A stretch of 34,802 bases of DNA from Candidatus Euphemobacter frigidus (GTDB lineage: Bacteria > Auribacterota > Erginobacteria > Erginobacterales > Erginobacteraceae): positions 1-34,802 of the forward strand of contig JAVCDH010000046.1 of assembly GCA_030765805.1 (NCBI GenBank). Reading direction: 5' to 3'. Shown piece by piece: positions 1 through 8,579 of this stretch. The position numbers and the translations under genes were made by a program. The notes below the pieces were generated by a model. The model was not told the origin of the DNA. It saw nothing but the letters and a program-made list of their open reading frames with translations, and did not search any database. Position 1 is the first letter of the stretch, and every line of letters begins with the position of its first letter.

Positions 1-2911
1 GCGGAATCATGGCCACGACCGTGGTCATATTAGCCATCAGGACCGGGCGGAGACGGACCTCGCAGGCCCCGACGATCGCGTCCTCGATTGATTTTCCCTC
101 TTTTCGGAGGAGGTTACTGTAATCGACGATGACGATGGTATTGTTGATGACCAGTCCGACCAGCATGACCATCGCCATCAGGGAGAAGATATTGATGGTG
201 GTGTCGGTCAAAAAGAGGGCGAGGAAGACCGCGATCATGGCCAGGGGAAGCGAGAGCATGATCATGGTTGGGTAGCGGTACGACTCCAGGATGGCCGCCA
301 GCATCAGGTAGGTGAGGACGACCGCCAGCCCGAGCGCGATGAAGATCTCCCGGAAGTTCTCCTGCATCCGCTCGATCTCCCCGGCGAAGAAGTAGCCGTA
401 GCCGGAAGGGAAGCGCAGTTCCGTATCGATGAGTTCTTTCAGCCGGCTATAGACCTCACCCGATGACGAACCCACCACGTTGGCGGAGACGGTGACCATT
501 CGCTCCCGGTCCTTGCGGGTAATCGTGGTTGGTCCTTCCCGCTGCTCGATCCGGCCGACCGCGGTCAGAGGGATGACCTCCCCATTCTTTGCCCGGAGCG
601 TGATATGCCGGATCTGTTCCTGGAAGTTTCGGTCTTTCTCCTCCAGCTTTACCCGGATATCGAACTCGTCGTCCATCTCCCGGTAGGTGGAGGCGATCAC
701 TCCGGTCAAAGAGGATCGGAGAATTTCGGCGATCTGTCCCACCGTGATCCCGTACTCGCTGGCCCGCTGCCGGTCGGGGATGATCCAGATCTCAGGCTTG
801 CCCATCCGCCAGTCGGTGTCGACGTCCACCGCGCCGGGGACAGTCCGGGCCAGTTCAACCGCCCTTCCGGCCAGCCTGTTCAGGGTCTCGATCTCATCGC
901 CCCGGATCTCCAGCTGGATCGGCTTCTCGGCGCCGGGCCCGCCCTGCTGGGTCTCCTGGAGGGTGAAGGTAGCGGCGGGTATTTCGGCCAGGATCGATCT
1001 GAGTGAATTCATGACCTCCCGGGTGGTCCGTTCGCGCAGTTCCTCGTCGACCAGGTCCACGTTGACCCCGGCCAGGTTGACCCCCTGGTTGGTCCCCCCC
1101 AGAAATCCGCTCACTTTTCCCACCGTGGTGAATATCTTCTCCTGTTCCGGGAGCTCCCGGAGGATCGATTCCACCTGTCGGGTGACCCGGTCGGTGGTAG
1201 CGAGGGGGGAATCGACCGGTGTCTCGATCATGACTTTGAATGAGCCCTGGTCGGTCTTGGAAAAAAACTCGAAACCGATCAGGGGAGGGAGGTATTTCAT
1301 GGAGACGATCAAGACGATAAAAGAGACGATGACCACCGGCCATCTGTGGCGCAGCAGCCTGCGGACCAGGTTTCCGTAGCTTCGGGAGATGGAAATATAA
1401 AAATTGTCCCAGTGGCGGAAGATGGAGGCTTTGTTTCCGGATTCCTTCAAGTACTTGGAGGAGAGCATCGGGGTGAGGGTATAGGAGATAAAGAGCGAGA
1501 AGATCGTGGAGAAGACGATTGTCATGGCGAACTGCCGGAAGAACTGACCGACGATGCTGGACATGAAGGCGATCGGGACGAAGACAACGATGTTGGTCAG
1601 AGTGGTGCTGGCCACGGCGGCGGCGATCTCCGAGGTCCCGCGCCGGGCGGCGGACACGCGGTCGTTGCCCAATTCCAGATACCGGTGGATATTCTCCAGG
1701 ACCAGGATGGAGTTATTGACCAGGATCCCGACCGAGAGGGCCAGACCCATCATGCTCATGACATTGATAGAGTAGTTGAAGATGAAGAGGAGGAGAAACG
1801 TGGAGATGATGCTGGTCGGCATCGCTACGATAAGAATGAGAGTGCTGCGGATATTATGGAGGAAGAGAAAGAGGGAGATAGCGGTGAGGACAATACCGAT
1901 GATCATGTTGTCCCGCACCTCATTCAGGGAGCCGCGGATGAAGGCTGAGCGGTCCTCGGCGATCTCGATGGTGATGTCGGGGGGGAGCCTCTTCTTGAGA
2001 GAGTCGATCCCTTCCATGACCCGGTCGGCCACTTCAATCGTATTGGCGTCGGCCCGTTTCTTGATGATCAGGCCGAGGGTTTCCTGGTTCTGGAACCGGG
2101 CCCGCTCCCGGATCTCTTTGACCGTGTCATCAACCATTCCCAGTTCGGTGATCCGGACCTTCCCCCCATCAGGGGTGGGGATATATAGAGAGCCAAGGAG
2201 ATCTACCCCCGTGACCTTACCCGCCAGCCGGACGGTAAATTCGATCCGGTCCTGGGTGATGTGGCCCGAGGGCAGTTCCAGGTTGGCCGCCTCGATCGCG
2301 GTTATGATATTATCCGGGGTGAGGTGATAGGCGTTCATCCGCTGTTGATCCATCGCGATCACGATCTCCCGCTCCTGCCCTCCGATGATCTCAACCTCGG
2401 CCACTCCCTTGATCTTGGCGAACTGGGGCTTGATCTTGTTGTCGGTGAAGAGATAGAGAGACCGGGGAGAGCGTTTCCCCGAGACGGCCAACTGCAGAAT
2501 CGGCTGGGCGTTGATATCGAACTTGCTGATCAGAGGTTTATCGGCGGCGTCGGGGAGTTCCGGTTCCACCAGGGCGACTTTATCCCGGACATCGGCCGCG
2601 GCGACATCCAGGTCCTTAGCCAGTTCAAATTCAAGTGAGACCAGAGAGATCCCCTCCTGGGAGATTGATTTGACGTGCTTCAGTCCATCTATCGTGCTCA
2701 GCTCCTCTTCCAAGGGCTTGCTGACCAGGGTCTCGATCTCCCGCGGCCCGGCTCCCAGGTAGGTGGTGATGACCGTGACATAGGGGATCTCGATCTTGGG
2801 AAAGAGGTCGACCGGGAGCTGGAGGTAGGCGACGCCCCCCAGGAGGAGCATGATCAAGATTATCACCGTCATCAGGACGTGACGTTTAATTGAGAGATCG
2901 GAGAGGAACAT
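1..2911 (-). CDS. RND-family efflux pump inner-membrane subunit (partial, C-terminus outside window)
   Basis: Inner-membrane resistance-nodulation-division (HAE1/AcrB-like) transporter that would export hydrophobic compounds through the neighbouring adaptor and TolC-like channel. The start at 2911 gives MFLSDLSIKRHVLMTVIIL, the usual cytoplasmic head and first membrane helix. About 970 residues are in the window against roughly 1030-1050 for the family, so the last membrane helices lie off the left edge. Visible parts are the porter domains after TM1, a TM2-TM6 block around residues 335-480, the second porter half, and TM8-TM11 near the edge. The TM4 segment reads SVGILVNNSILVLENIHR: residues N399-N400 replace the Asp pair (AcrB D407/D408) of the proton relay. 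TM10 reads VGLVINNTIVIVDYSN and also lacks the AcrB lysine. The gene follows the adaptor gene by 31 bp, without a clear SD. Family assignment is firm; substrate is unknown. Confidence 0.93.
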   Translation of the reverse strand, partial: MFLSDLSIKRHVLMTVIILIMLLLGGVAYLQLPVDLFPKIEIPYVTVITTYLGAGPREIETLVSKPLEEELSTIDGLKHVKSISQEGISLVSLEFELAKDLDVAAADVRDKVALVEPELPDAADKPLISKFDINAQPILQLAVSGKRSPRSLYLFTDNKIKPQFAKIKGVAEVEIIGGQEREIVIAMDQQRMNAYHLTPDNIITAIEAANLELPSGHITQDRIEFTVRLAGKVTGVDLLGSLYIPTPDGGKVRITELGMVDDTVKEIRERARFQNQETLGLIIKKRADANTIEVADRVMEGIDSLKKRLPPDITIEIAEDRSAFIRGSLNEVRDNMIIGIVLTAISLFLFLHNIRSTLILIVAMPTSIISTFLLLFIFNYSINVMSMMGLALSVGILVNNSILVLENIHRYLELGNDRVSAARRGTSEIAAAVASTTLTNIVVFVPIAFMSSIVGQFFRQFAMTIVFSTIFSLFISYTLTPMLSSKYLKESGNKASIFRHWDNFYISISRSYGNLVRRLLRHRWPVVIVSFIVLIVSMKYLPPLIGFEFFSKTDQGSFKVMIETPVDSPLATTDRVTRQVESILRELPEQEKIFTTVGKVSGFLGGTNQGVNLAGVNVDLVDEELRERTTREVMNSLRSILAEIPAATFTLQETQQGGPGAEKPIQLEIRGDEIETLNRLAGRAVELARTVPGAVDVDTDWRMGKPEIWIIPDRQRASEYGITVGQIAEILRSSLTGVIASTYREMDDEFDIRVKLEEKDRNFQEQIRHITLRAKNGEVIPLTAVGRIEQREGPTTITRKDRERMVTVSANVVGSSSGEVYSRLKELIDTELRFPSGYGYFFAGEIERMQENFREIFIALGLAVVLTYLMLAAILESYRYPTMIMLSLPLAMIAVFLALFLTDTTINIFSLMAMVMLVGLVINNTIVIVDYSNLLRKEGKSIEDAIVGACEVRLRPVLMANMTTVVAMIP

Positions 2912-2942
2912 AAAATTTTTCTTTGAAAAAATTTAACTCGAG

Positions 2943-4028
2943 TTATAAATCACTGATTATTTTTACCTTGCTCCCGTTCTCCAACCGGTTCTGACCGGAG
3001 ACCACAACCCGGCAGTCTCGGTCCAGGTCGGATAAAATCTCGACCATCCCGAGTTTCCTGATCCCCGGCGTGACCGCGGTGAAGGAGGCGGTTATTCCGT
3101 CATGGACGATAAAGACTCCGGGTTGTCCCTGGGCGTCTTTTATGATCGCTTCCTGGGGGAGGACCAGGATGCCACGATGGTTATCCTTGATGATCTCTAC
3201 CCGGGCGTACATCCCCGGACGGAGGAGGAACTCGGGGTTTTCGACGGCGATCTTGATGGTAAAGAGGCGGCTGATCTCCCGGGCAGTCGGGTTGATGGTG
3301 GTAATAGTCTCCTCCCAGACCCGGTCGGGATAGGCATCGAGGGTTATCCGGACCGGCTGGCCGACATGGACATCCTTGATCTGGGTCTCGGATACCGGGC
3401 AGTGAACTTCCACGTTCTCGATATCGACGATCTCTAAGATAGGTTTCCCCTTATCCGACAATTCACCCGGTTCCCTGTATCGCCGGGAGACCAGGCCGGT
3501 CAGGGGGGAGGTGATCCTGGTGTCGCGGACTCTCTCCCGACTGCCCGCGTGCAGGGCTGTCGCCCGGAGGAGGTCCACCCGGGCCTGGTCCAGGTCCTGC
3601 CGGGCAATCGCACCCGAGTCAAAGAGCGCCTGGGCCCGCTTGAAGTCACGCTCGGCTTCTTCGAGCGCCGTCTTGCTGGCCTGGAGATTACTCTCCAGCG
3701 CCTCCTTCTCGAGATGGACGACGAGATCATCTTTCCGGACCGGGTCTCCTTCTTCGACGGTGATCTCCTTGATTATTCGGTCGATCCGGGAGGTGATGAC
3801 CGCCTTCTTCTCCGGCTTAACACTGCCGTCCACCAGGAGCACCTCTTCCAGATCCCGGACGACCGGCGAGATGGTCTTGACCGGGATCCCCTCTTCCTCC
3901 TGGATCTTTTCGATGGATGGCGGCGCCCGGTATCCTTTCTTTGCTCGATAGGCCCGGATAAAAAGGAGAGCGATTACCCCGATGGTGATAATCAGGACAA
4001 CAATTAAGAGTATCTTCTTTTTTTTCAT
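2943..4028 (-). CDS. Periplasmic adaptor (membrane fusion) subunit of RND efflux system
   Basis: A 361-residue HlyD/AcrA-type adaptor that bridges the RND pump and the outer-membrane channel. It opens with a lysine-rich head and one hydrophobic helix (about residues 5-26) without a lipobox cysteine, so it is probably anchored by an uncleaved helix rather than a lipid. A biotinyl/lipoyl-like half motif follows (around GSVKPEKKAVITSRIDRIIK and VEEGDPVRKDDLVVHLE), then a short alpha-helical hairpin (about residues 110-165), the second lipoyl half (ITSPLTGLVSRRYREPGEL) and beta-barrel and membrane-proximal domains (LLRPGMYARVEI). It lies 2 bp after the tolC-like stop and 31 bp before the RND gene, a standard adaptor position. 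Only a weak GGGAAG precedes the ATG, which suggests translation coupled to the gene upstream. Confidence 0.93.
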   Translation of the reverse strand: MKKKKILLIVVLIITIGVIALLFIRAYRAKKGYRAPPSIEKIQEEEGIPVKTISPVVRDLEEVLLVDGSVKPEKKAVITSRIDRIIKEITVEEGDPVRKDDLVVHLEKEALESNLQASKTALEEAERDFKRAQALFDSGAIARQDLDQARVDLLRATALHAGSRERVRDTRITSPLTGLVSRRYREPGELSDKGKPILEIVDIENVEVHCPVSETQIKDVHVGQPVRITLDAYPDRVWEETITTINPTAREISRLFTIKIAVENPEFLLRPGMYARVEIIKDNHRGILVLPQEAIIKDAQGQPGVFIVHDGITASFTAVTPGIRKLGMVEILSDLDRDCRVVVSGQNRLENGSKVKIISDL

Positions 4029-4030
4029 TG

Positions 4031-5401
4031 TTATGTCTTCCCGGTAAGTTCTTCCGATTTGGGTTGTAACGTCGCTTTAATCTCCTTGATCGTTAACCCG
4101 ACTGCCCGCTCCAGTTTAGCCAGGGCAATCCGGTAGTAAGTGAGAGCTTCCTGGAGCATGATGCTGGCCTCCGATTGGTTTAACTCGGCGTCGGTTAGCT
4201 CCAGGGAGGTGCTGATCCCGTTCTCCCAGCGGATGCGGGCGATCTTATAGGCTTTCTCCGCCTGTCCGACCGTCTCCCGATGGGACTCGACCACCTTCCG
4301 GGCGGCCTTCAGATCAAGATATGCCTGTTTGATGCTTAAAAGGACCGTGCGGCGGGTATCCCTGGTCTCGATCCGGGCCTGCTCATACTGTCCCCGCGCT
4401 TCCCTGACCAGTCCGGGCGTCATCAATCCGTCAAAGATATTCCATTTCAGTGTTGCCCCGGCCGTCCATTCGAATTCGAACCGGTCCTCGGGCGGGAGTC
4501 CATACCGGGGTTGCTCACCTTCATAGGCGGCAAAGAGAGAGAGAGAGGGTTGATACCCGGACGAGGATGCCCGCAGGTTCTGTTCCATGATCTCTTCATT
4601 GAGTAAGACCTGTTCGATTAACGCCCGGTGCTCCAGCCCCAGTCGGTTGAGATCGTTAAGCTCCCCGCTGAAAGGGGTCAAGGCGAGGCTTCCCTCAATT
4701 TCGTAGTCCTGATCTTCCCGGCCCATCTCTTTGGCCAGTGTGGTCTTGAGAATATCTACCCGATTACTTGCTTCGATCAGGGGAGGGCGGGAGTTCGCCA
4801 GTCGGACCCGGGCGGTGATCAGGTCGAACTCCGAGGCGGTTCCTTGATCGTATTTCTTCTCAGTGATCTGGAGGTAATCTTCCATATGTTCGACTGTGGT
4901 CTCTCTGACTTCCACGATCTTTCGGGCGAGAAGGAGATGGTTGAAGAGTTCCTTGACCCGAAAGACGACCGTTCCCCCTGCTTCCCGGAGATAGACTTCT
5001 GAATACCGGTCGTAGATGAGAGAAGCCTTGATACCGGCAAATATCTTGCCTCCCTTATAAAGATTCTGTTCCAGTGTCAGGCCGGCCCGGTAATTATCAT
5101 GGAGGTTGAGCGCCAGTTCCCCCTCTTCCGTTTCGTAGGTATTGATGGTATTGAGATACGTATAACCGGCTTCTCCCTTGAGGTGGGGGATGGCTTCAGA
5201 GAGCGCCTGGAGTCTCTTCCCGGAAGCGACCTCCATCTCCTGCCGGGCCTTCAGGATGACCGGGTTGTTCTTATCCGCCATGCGCAGACAGTCAGCAAGG
5301 GAGTAGACCGGTGCCGATTTCCTTTCCTCTCCTGAAGCCAATCCCATCCCGATGAGGATGGAGAAGAGGTGGAGGGATACTGTCAGCCATATTATCTTCA
5401 T
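4031..5401 (-). CDS. TolC-like outer-membrane efflux channel
   Basis: A 456-residue outer-membrane efflux protein (OEP/TolC family) that would form the trimeric exit duct. A signal peptide spans about residues 1-24 (hydrophobic core after MKIIW, ending near GLASG). The mature part starts with the family-typical YSLADCLRMADKNNP and shows the two-fold repeat of long coiled-coil helices (LKARQEMEVASGKRLQALSE; QARIETRDTRRTVLLSIKQA) with strand-forming segments such as FDGLMTPGLVREARGQYEQA between them. Length fits the family (about 420-490). Its ATG overlaps the tetR stop as ATGA, so the two are translationally coupled. The adaptor gene follows after 2 bp. Confidence 0.93.
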   Translation of the reverse strand: MKIIWLTVSLHLFSILIGMGLASGEERKSAPVYSLADCLRMADKNNPVILKARQEMEVASGKRLQALSEAIPHLKGEAGYTYLNTINTYETEEGELALNLHDNYRAGLTLEQNLYKGGKIFAGIKASLIYDRYSEVYLREAGGTVVFRVKELFNHLLLARKIVEVRETTVEHMEDYLQITEKKYDQGTASEFDLITARVRLANSRPPLIEASNRVDILKTTLAKEMGREDQDYEIEGSLALTPFSGELNDLNRLGLEHRALIEQVLLNEEIMEQNLRASSSGYQPSLSLFAAYEGEQPRYGLPPEDRFEFEWTAGATLKWNIFDGLMTPGLVREARGQYEQARIETRDTRRTVLLSIKQAYLDLKAARKVVESHRETVGQAEKAYKIARIRWENGISTSLELTDAELNQSEASIMLQEALTYYRIALAKLERAVGLTIKEIKATLQPKSEELTGKT

Positions 5402-5982
5402 CGCCTTTCGATCCCCTCCAGAAAGGTAGAAAGAATCTCCTCCGGCCGGCTCAGGGGAAGTTTTCCTTCATCATTGAGAATCAGCAGAACCTGGATATGA
5501 ATCATCCCGATCAGTTGCAGGCTTAACTGGAGTGGCTCGACTTCCTTGAAAGTACCGGTTAATTTGCCGTCCCGGATGATTCCGGCGATCGATTCAACAA
5601 TCGGCCAACCGACGGTTCCTATGTCAACATCGGGGAGAGAGGAATCACTCCGGTATATGGCCATCAGGATCAGTTTAACTTCCCGGGGTGATTCACGGCA
5701 GTGATCGAGGTAGTACCGGACGACCTTCAGCAACTTTTTCCGGGGAGGGAGTTCTTCGGCGGCAATTCGGGCGATCTCTCGGTTGAATCGCTCGAAGATC
5801 TCTTTCAGGATAGATCGGTAGAGGTTATCTTTGCTGCCAAAGTGGTAGTAGAGAGTGGGTTTGGTTACCCCGCAGATCTCTACAATCTCCCGGGTAGAGG
5901 CTCCGGCGAACCCCTTCTCGGTAAAGACCCGGAGGGCCGCCTCCAGCAATAATTTATTTGTATTATCGGCAGTACCTTTCAT
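5398..5982 (-). CDS. TetR/AcrR-family transcriptional regulator of the efflux operon
   Basis: A 194-residue one-domain regulator. Residues about 12-58 are the TetR helix-turn-helix (LLLEAALRVFTEKGFAGAST, then EICGVTKPTLYYHFGSKDNL); the remainder is an all-helical ligand-binding and dimer domain of unknown specificity. It is the first gene of the efflux operon and its stop overlaps the tolC-like start by 4 bp. A palindrome lies 4 bp upstream of the ATG and overlaps the -10 of a strong promoter, so the protein probably represses itself and the pump until a ligand binds. That repression is inferred from layout. A weak SD (GGTAGG) lies inside the palindrome itself. Confidence 0.92.
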   Translation of the reverse strand: MKGTADNTNKLLLEAALRVFTEKGFAGASTREIVEICGVTKPTLYYHFGSKDNLYRSILKEIFERFNREIARIAAEELPPRKKLLKVVRYYLDHCRESPREVKLILMAIYRSDSSLPDVDIGTVGWPIVESIAGIIRDGKLTGTFKEVEPLQLSLQLIGMIHIQVLLILNDEGKLPLSRPEEILSTFLEGIERR

Positions 5983-5985
5983 TAG

Positions 5986-6005
5986 TATACCTACCGGTAA
6001 GTATA
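5986..6005. promoter_or_regulatory. Operator-like palindrome upstream of tetR
   Basis: A 20-bp inverted repeat, TATACCTACCGGTAAGTATA, with a single mismatched pair around a TACCGGTA core. Size and symmetry are typical of TetR dimer sites. It covers the last bases of the -10 element, the predicted transcription start and the SD of the tetR gene, so a bound repressor would block initiation. Binding is inferred. Confidence 0.75.
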
Positions 6006-6030
6006 TAAGATATTATCAGGCATCTGTCAA
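6002..6030 (-). promoter_or_regulatory. Sigma70-type promoter of the tetR-efflux operon
   Basis: On the minus strand TTGACA (6030-6025), a 17-bp spacer, then TATATA (6007-6002): a perfect -35 and a near-consensus -10. Transcription would start near 5995, giving a leader of about 13 nt before the tetR ATG at 5982. Confidence 0.75.
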
Positions 6031-6154
6031 TGTTTTATTTGAGCAAATCGAGGGAATTACCCGGACGGAAGTGGAAGAGATCAATAAGTTTTTATCCGCG
6101 TTGATCCGGAAAGCTCTACCCGGGATTTTGCAGGCTGTCTCTTGACCCGAGTTA

Positions 6155-6970
6155 TTACTTTTTATGAAGCTCTTTTTCTATCGTCTCAAATTCTTCCCGG
6201 GTTTCAGCGGAAGCCTTCTCCAGCTCCCGGAGAGCGACATTGAACTTCTCCCGGGAGGCCTGAGCGGTGTAAAGCCCGACCAGGCGGGCGACCAGGATGG
6301 CCAGATATAACGACCCGACGATCACTTCCAGGTTACTGAGCACCATAGTCAGTTTATTATTGGGGATAATATCGCCGTACCCGAGAGAGCAGAGGGTGGT
6401 AAAGCTGAAATACTGTATTTCTGAAAAGATGTCCACAGGCGTGCCGTTTGCTTTGATAATGGAGTCGGGATTTATAATAAACACCGCTGCATAAAGGCAG
6501 GTCCACATCACTCCCAAGAGGAGATAAGAGACCGCCGCGCCGTAGATCTTATCCGCGGTGACTTTCTGTCCCGAGAAGAGGTCTTTGATGATAAAAAAAA
6601 TGAGAAATAAGATCAGAAGACTATAGCCGAATAAAGAGATAATGGTCGGCAAATCAAATAATAGGTCTGTCAATCCGGCGCCTTTGCCTCTCCTCATTAA
6701 AGAGTGCAGAATGCTCCCCGTAATGTCCGAGAGAAAAGCTATCAGGGCAACTACCCAGACCAGCCACTTGGTATATTTTTTTTCAGGTGTAATTCCCCGG
6801 GTAGAGATTGTCTTGAGAGATGAGATCAGAAAGAACAGGAAAAAAATCGAGACGATAAGGTTGTCCAGCAGCCTATAGCCGGCCTCCATGAAAGGCATCA
6901 CAGCAATCAGGGCGAGTAGTGTGATCAGAAGACCGAGGTAGGATCTGGACTTGAGCGATATCTTTTTCAT
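6155..6970 (-). CDS. Potassium-channel-like integral membrane protein (ion transport 2 pore domain)
   Basis: A 271-residue membrane protein. Hydrophobic helices are seen near residues 12-30, 37-52, 69-86 and 110-129. The last third carries the two-helix pore module: an outer helix at about 143-165, a pore loop with FSFTTLCSLGYGDIIP (filter S195-L196-G197-Y198-G199), and an inner helix at about 208-232. The C-terminal ~35 residues (EKFNVALRELEKASAETREE) are charged and likely coiled coil, which could help tetramer assembly. The filter keeps GYG but has Cys-Ser where Thr-Thr is common before L-G-Y-G. No ligand-binding (RCK or cNMP) domain is present, so gating is unknown. The gene stands alone, divergent from pyruvate kinase, without an SD. 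The channel class is well supported; ion selectivity is inferred from GYG. Confidence 0.85.
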   Translation of the reverse strand: MKKISLKSRSYLGLLITLLALIAVMPFMEAGYRLLDNLIVSIFFLFFLISSLKTISTRGITPEKKYTKWLVWVVALIAFLSDITGSILHSLMRRGKGAGLTDLLFDLPTIISLFGYSLLILFLIFFIIKDLFSGQKVTADKIYGAAVSYLLLGVMWTCLYAAVFIINPDSIIKANGTPVDIFSEIQYFSFTTLCSLGYGDIIPNNKLTMVLSNLEVIVGSLYLAILVARLVGLYTAQASREKFNVALRELEKASAETREEFETIEKELHKK

Positions 6971-7007
6971 TATAATCTGCTTGTTTTATTGTCTGCAGTA
7001 TGCCAGA

Positions 7008-7035
7008 TTGCATCTGATTAAGTCGAGCATATAAT
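7008..7035 (+). promoter_or_regulatory. Probable promoter of pyruvate kinase gene
   Basis: TTGCAT (7008-7013), 16-bp spacer, TATAAT (7030-7035). The expected transcription start near 7042 leaves a leader of about 19 nt before the ATG at 7061 and would place the alternative ATG at 7043 at the very 5' end. Confidence 0.55.
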
Positions 7036-7060
7036 CCCGAAGATGAAGGTGGTCTCCAGA

Positions 7061-8509
7061 ATGAAGAAAACCAAGATAGTCTGCACGATCGGACCGGCCT
7101 CTGATTCTCCCCGGATGATTGAACGGTTGCTCAAGGCGGGGATGGATGTGGCCCGGTTGAATTTCTCCCACGGGACTCATGAGGAGCACGCGGGAAAAGT
7201 CCGGATCATCCGAGAGTCCGCCGAACGGCTGGGCCGGTCGGTCGCCATCCTGACCGATATCGCGGGGCCGAAGATCCGGATCGGTGAGATCGCCGAAGGA
7301 ACTGTGGAGTTGAAGAAGGGCCGGAACTTTATCCTGACCGACCTCCCGGTCGCCGGTGATGAGAAGCAGGTCTCGGTGACCTATAAGAATCTGCCGGGAC
7401 TGGTGCGGAAAGGGGATAAGATTCTCCTTAACGATGGGGCTCTGGAGCTTAAGGTAACCGGCCGGTCGCAGAACCGGATCAACTGCCGGATTATTACCGG
7501 CGGTCCGCTCAGTTCTCACAAGGGGATTAACCTACCTTCCCGATCGGCGGGCATACCGATCCTGACCGAGAAGGACCATCGTGACCTTCGGTTTATCATA
7601 AAGCAGGATGTGGACTATATCGGGCTGTCATTCGTCCGGACGGCGGACGAGATAGAAGAAGTACGCTCGTTGCTCAAGAAAAGAAAGAGCGATATCGCCC
7701 TGGTGGCCAAGATTGAGAAGCCCGAGGCCGTCGAGAACATCGACGCGATCATCGAGGCGGCCGACGGGATTATGGTGGCCCGGGGAGATCTGGGGGTGGA
7801 GGTTCCCTTCGAGCAGATTCCGGTCCTCCAGAAGATGATTATCCATAAAGCCAACCTGGCCGGCAAACCCGTCATCACGGCGACCCAGATGATGGAGTCC
7901 ATGGTTGAGAATCCGCGTCCGACCCGGGCCGAGGTCTCGGATGTGGCCGGCGCGATCTTCGACGGGACGGACGCCGTCATGCTCTCCGAAGAGACGGCGG
8001 CGGGGGCCTATCCGGTCAAGACGGTTCAGGCGATGGCCCGGATCGCCCGGAAGGTAGAGTCGGAATCTTGTTACCGGGAGTTGAACAAGGATTGGATCAT
8101 GAAGCTCGTCAGCGAACAGGGTGAGCTGCCGGTGGAAGAGTCGGTGGCGCGATCGGCCTGCACACTGGCGGCCGGCATCGGGGCGGTCTGTATTATGTCT
8201 CATACTTCCTCGGGGAGTGCCGCCCGCCGGGTGGCCAAGTACCGGCCGGATCACCCTATCCTGGCCGCGACTTCGAACATCTCCACTTACCGCCGTCTCG
8301 CGCTGGTCTGGGGTGTGGTTCCAATAATGATTCCTCTGACCGACGATTTTGAGGAGATGGTCCGGGAGACGGCCGGTCTCTCCATGAAGTCCAATTTTTT
8401 AAAGAAAGGGGATCGGGTCGTCGTGACCGCGGGGGTGCCGCTCAACCACCCGGGACACACCAACGTGATCATGGTAATCACGGCGGGGGAAGAAGGGAAG
8501 ACCTTTTGA
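7061..8509 (+). CDS. pyk: Pyruvate kinase
   Basis: Converts phosphoenolpyruvate and ADP to pyruvate and ATP, the last step of glycolysis, in the cytoplasm. The 482-residue product has the family N-terminus KKTKIVCTIGPAS, the substrate-site motif ARLNFSHGTHEEH, the nucleotide-binding NLPSRSAGIPILTEKD region, the signature ALVAKIEKPEAVENID (about 213-228, with the catalytic Lys), MVARGDLGVEVP, and TATQMMESM followed by NPRPTRAEVSDVA. A normal C-terminal allosteric domain ends at about 470, with no PEP-utiliser extension. The start at 7061 is preferred over the in-frame ATG at 7043: AAGGTGG lies 8 nt upstream of it, homologues start with this sequence, and the -10 box is at 7030-7035. It stands as a single gene; the next gene begins 70 bp later. 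Confidence 0.97.
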   Translation: MKKTKIVCTIGPASDSPRMIERLLKAGMDVARLNFSHGTHEEHAGKVRIIRESAERLGRSVAILTDIAGPKIRIGEIAEGTVELKKGRNFILTDLPVAGDEKQVSVTYKNLPGLVRKGDKILLNDGALELKVTGRSQNRINCRIITGGPLSSHKGINLPSRSAGIPILTEKDHRDLRFIIKQDVDYIGLSFVRTADEIEEVRSLLKKRKSDIALVAKIEKPEAVENIDAIIEAADGIMVARGDLGVEVPFEQIPVLQKMIIHKANLAGKPVITATQMMESMVENPRPTRAEVSDVAGAIFDGTDAVMLSEETAAGAYPVKTVQAMARIARKVESESCYRELNKDWIMKLVSEQGELPVEESVARSACTLAAGIGAVCIMSHTSSGSAARRVAKYRPDHPILAATSNISTYRRLALVWGVVPIMIPLTDDFEEMVRETAGLSMKSNFLKKGDRVVVTAGVPLNHPGHTNVIMVITAGEEGKTF

Positions 8510-8579
8510 AATGACATAACCCGCCCCACAAAACCCAGCCGTTGCCCCGGTCAACTTCACACTTCGAACTTGAAAAATA

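Noticed and set aside
894..1343. Open frames on other frames across the RND gene
   Set aside because: They overlap a continuous RND coding frame with clear membrane and porter motifs and have no features of their own.
2934..2945. 12-bp palindrome TAACTCGAGTTA between the adaptor and RND genes
   Set aside because: It is short, lies inside an operon gap and includes the adaptor stop codon; nothing else supports an operator.
7043..7060. Upstream ATG for pyruvate kinase
   Set aside because: It has no SD, falls at the predicted transcription start, and adds residues absent from the family; AAGGTGG precedes the ATG at 7061.
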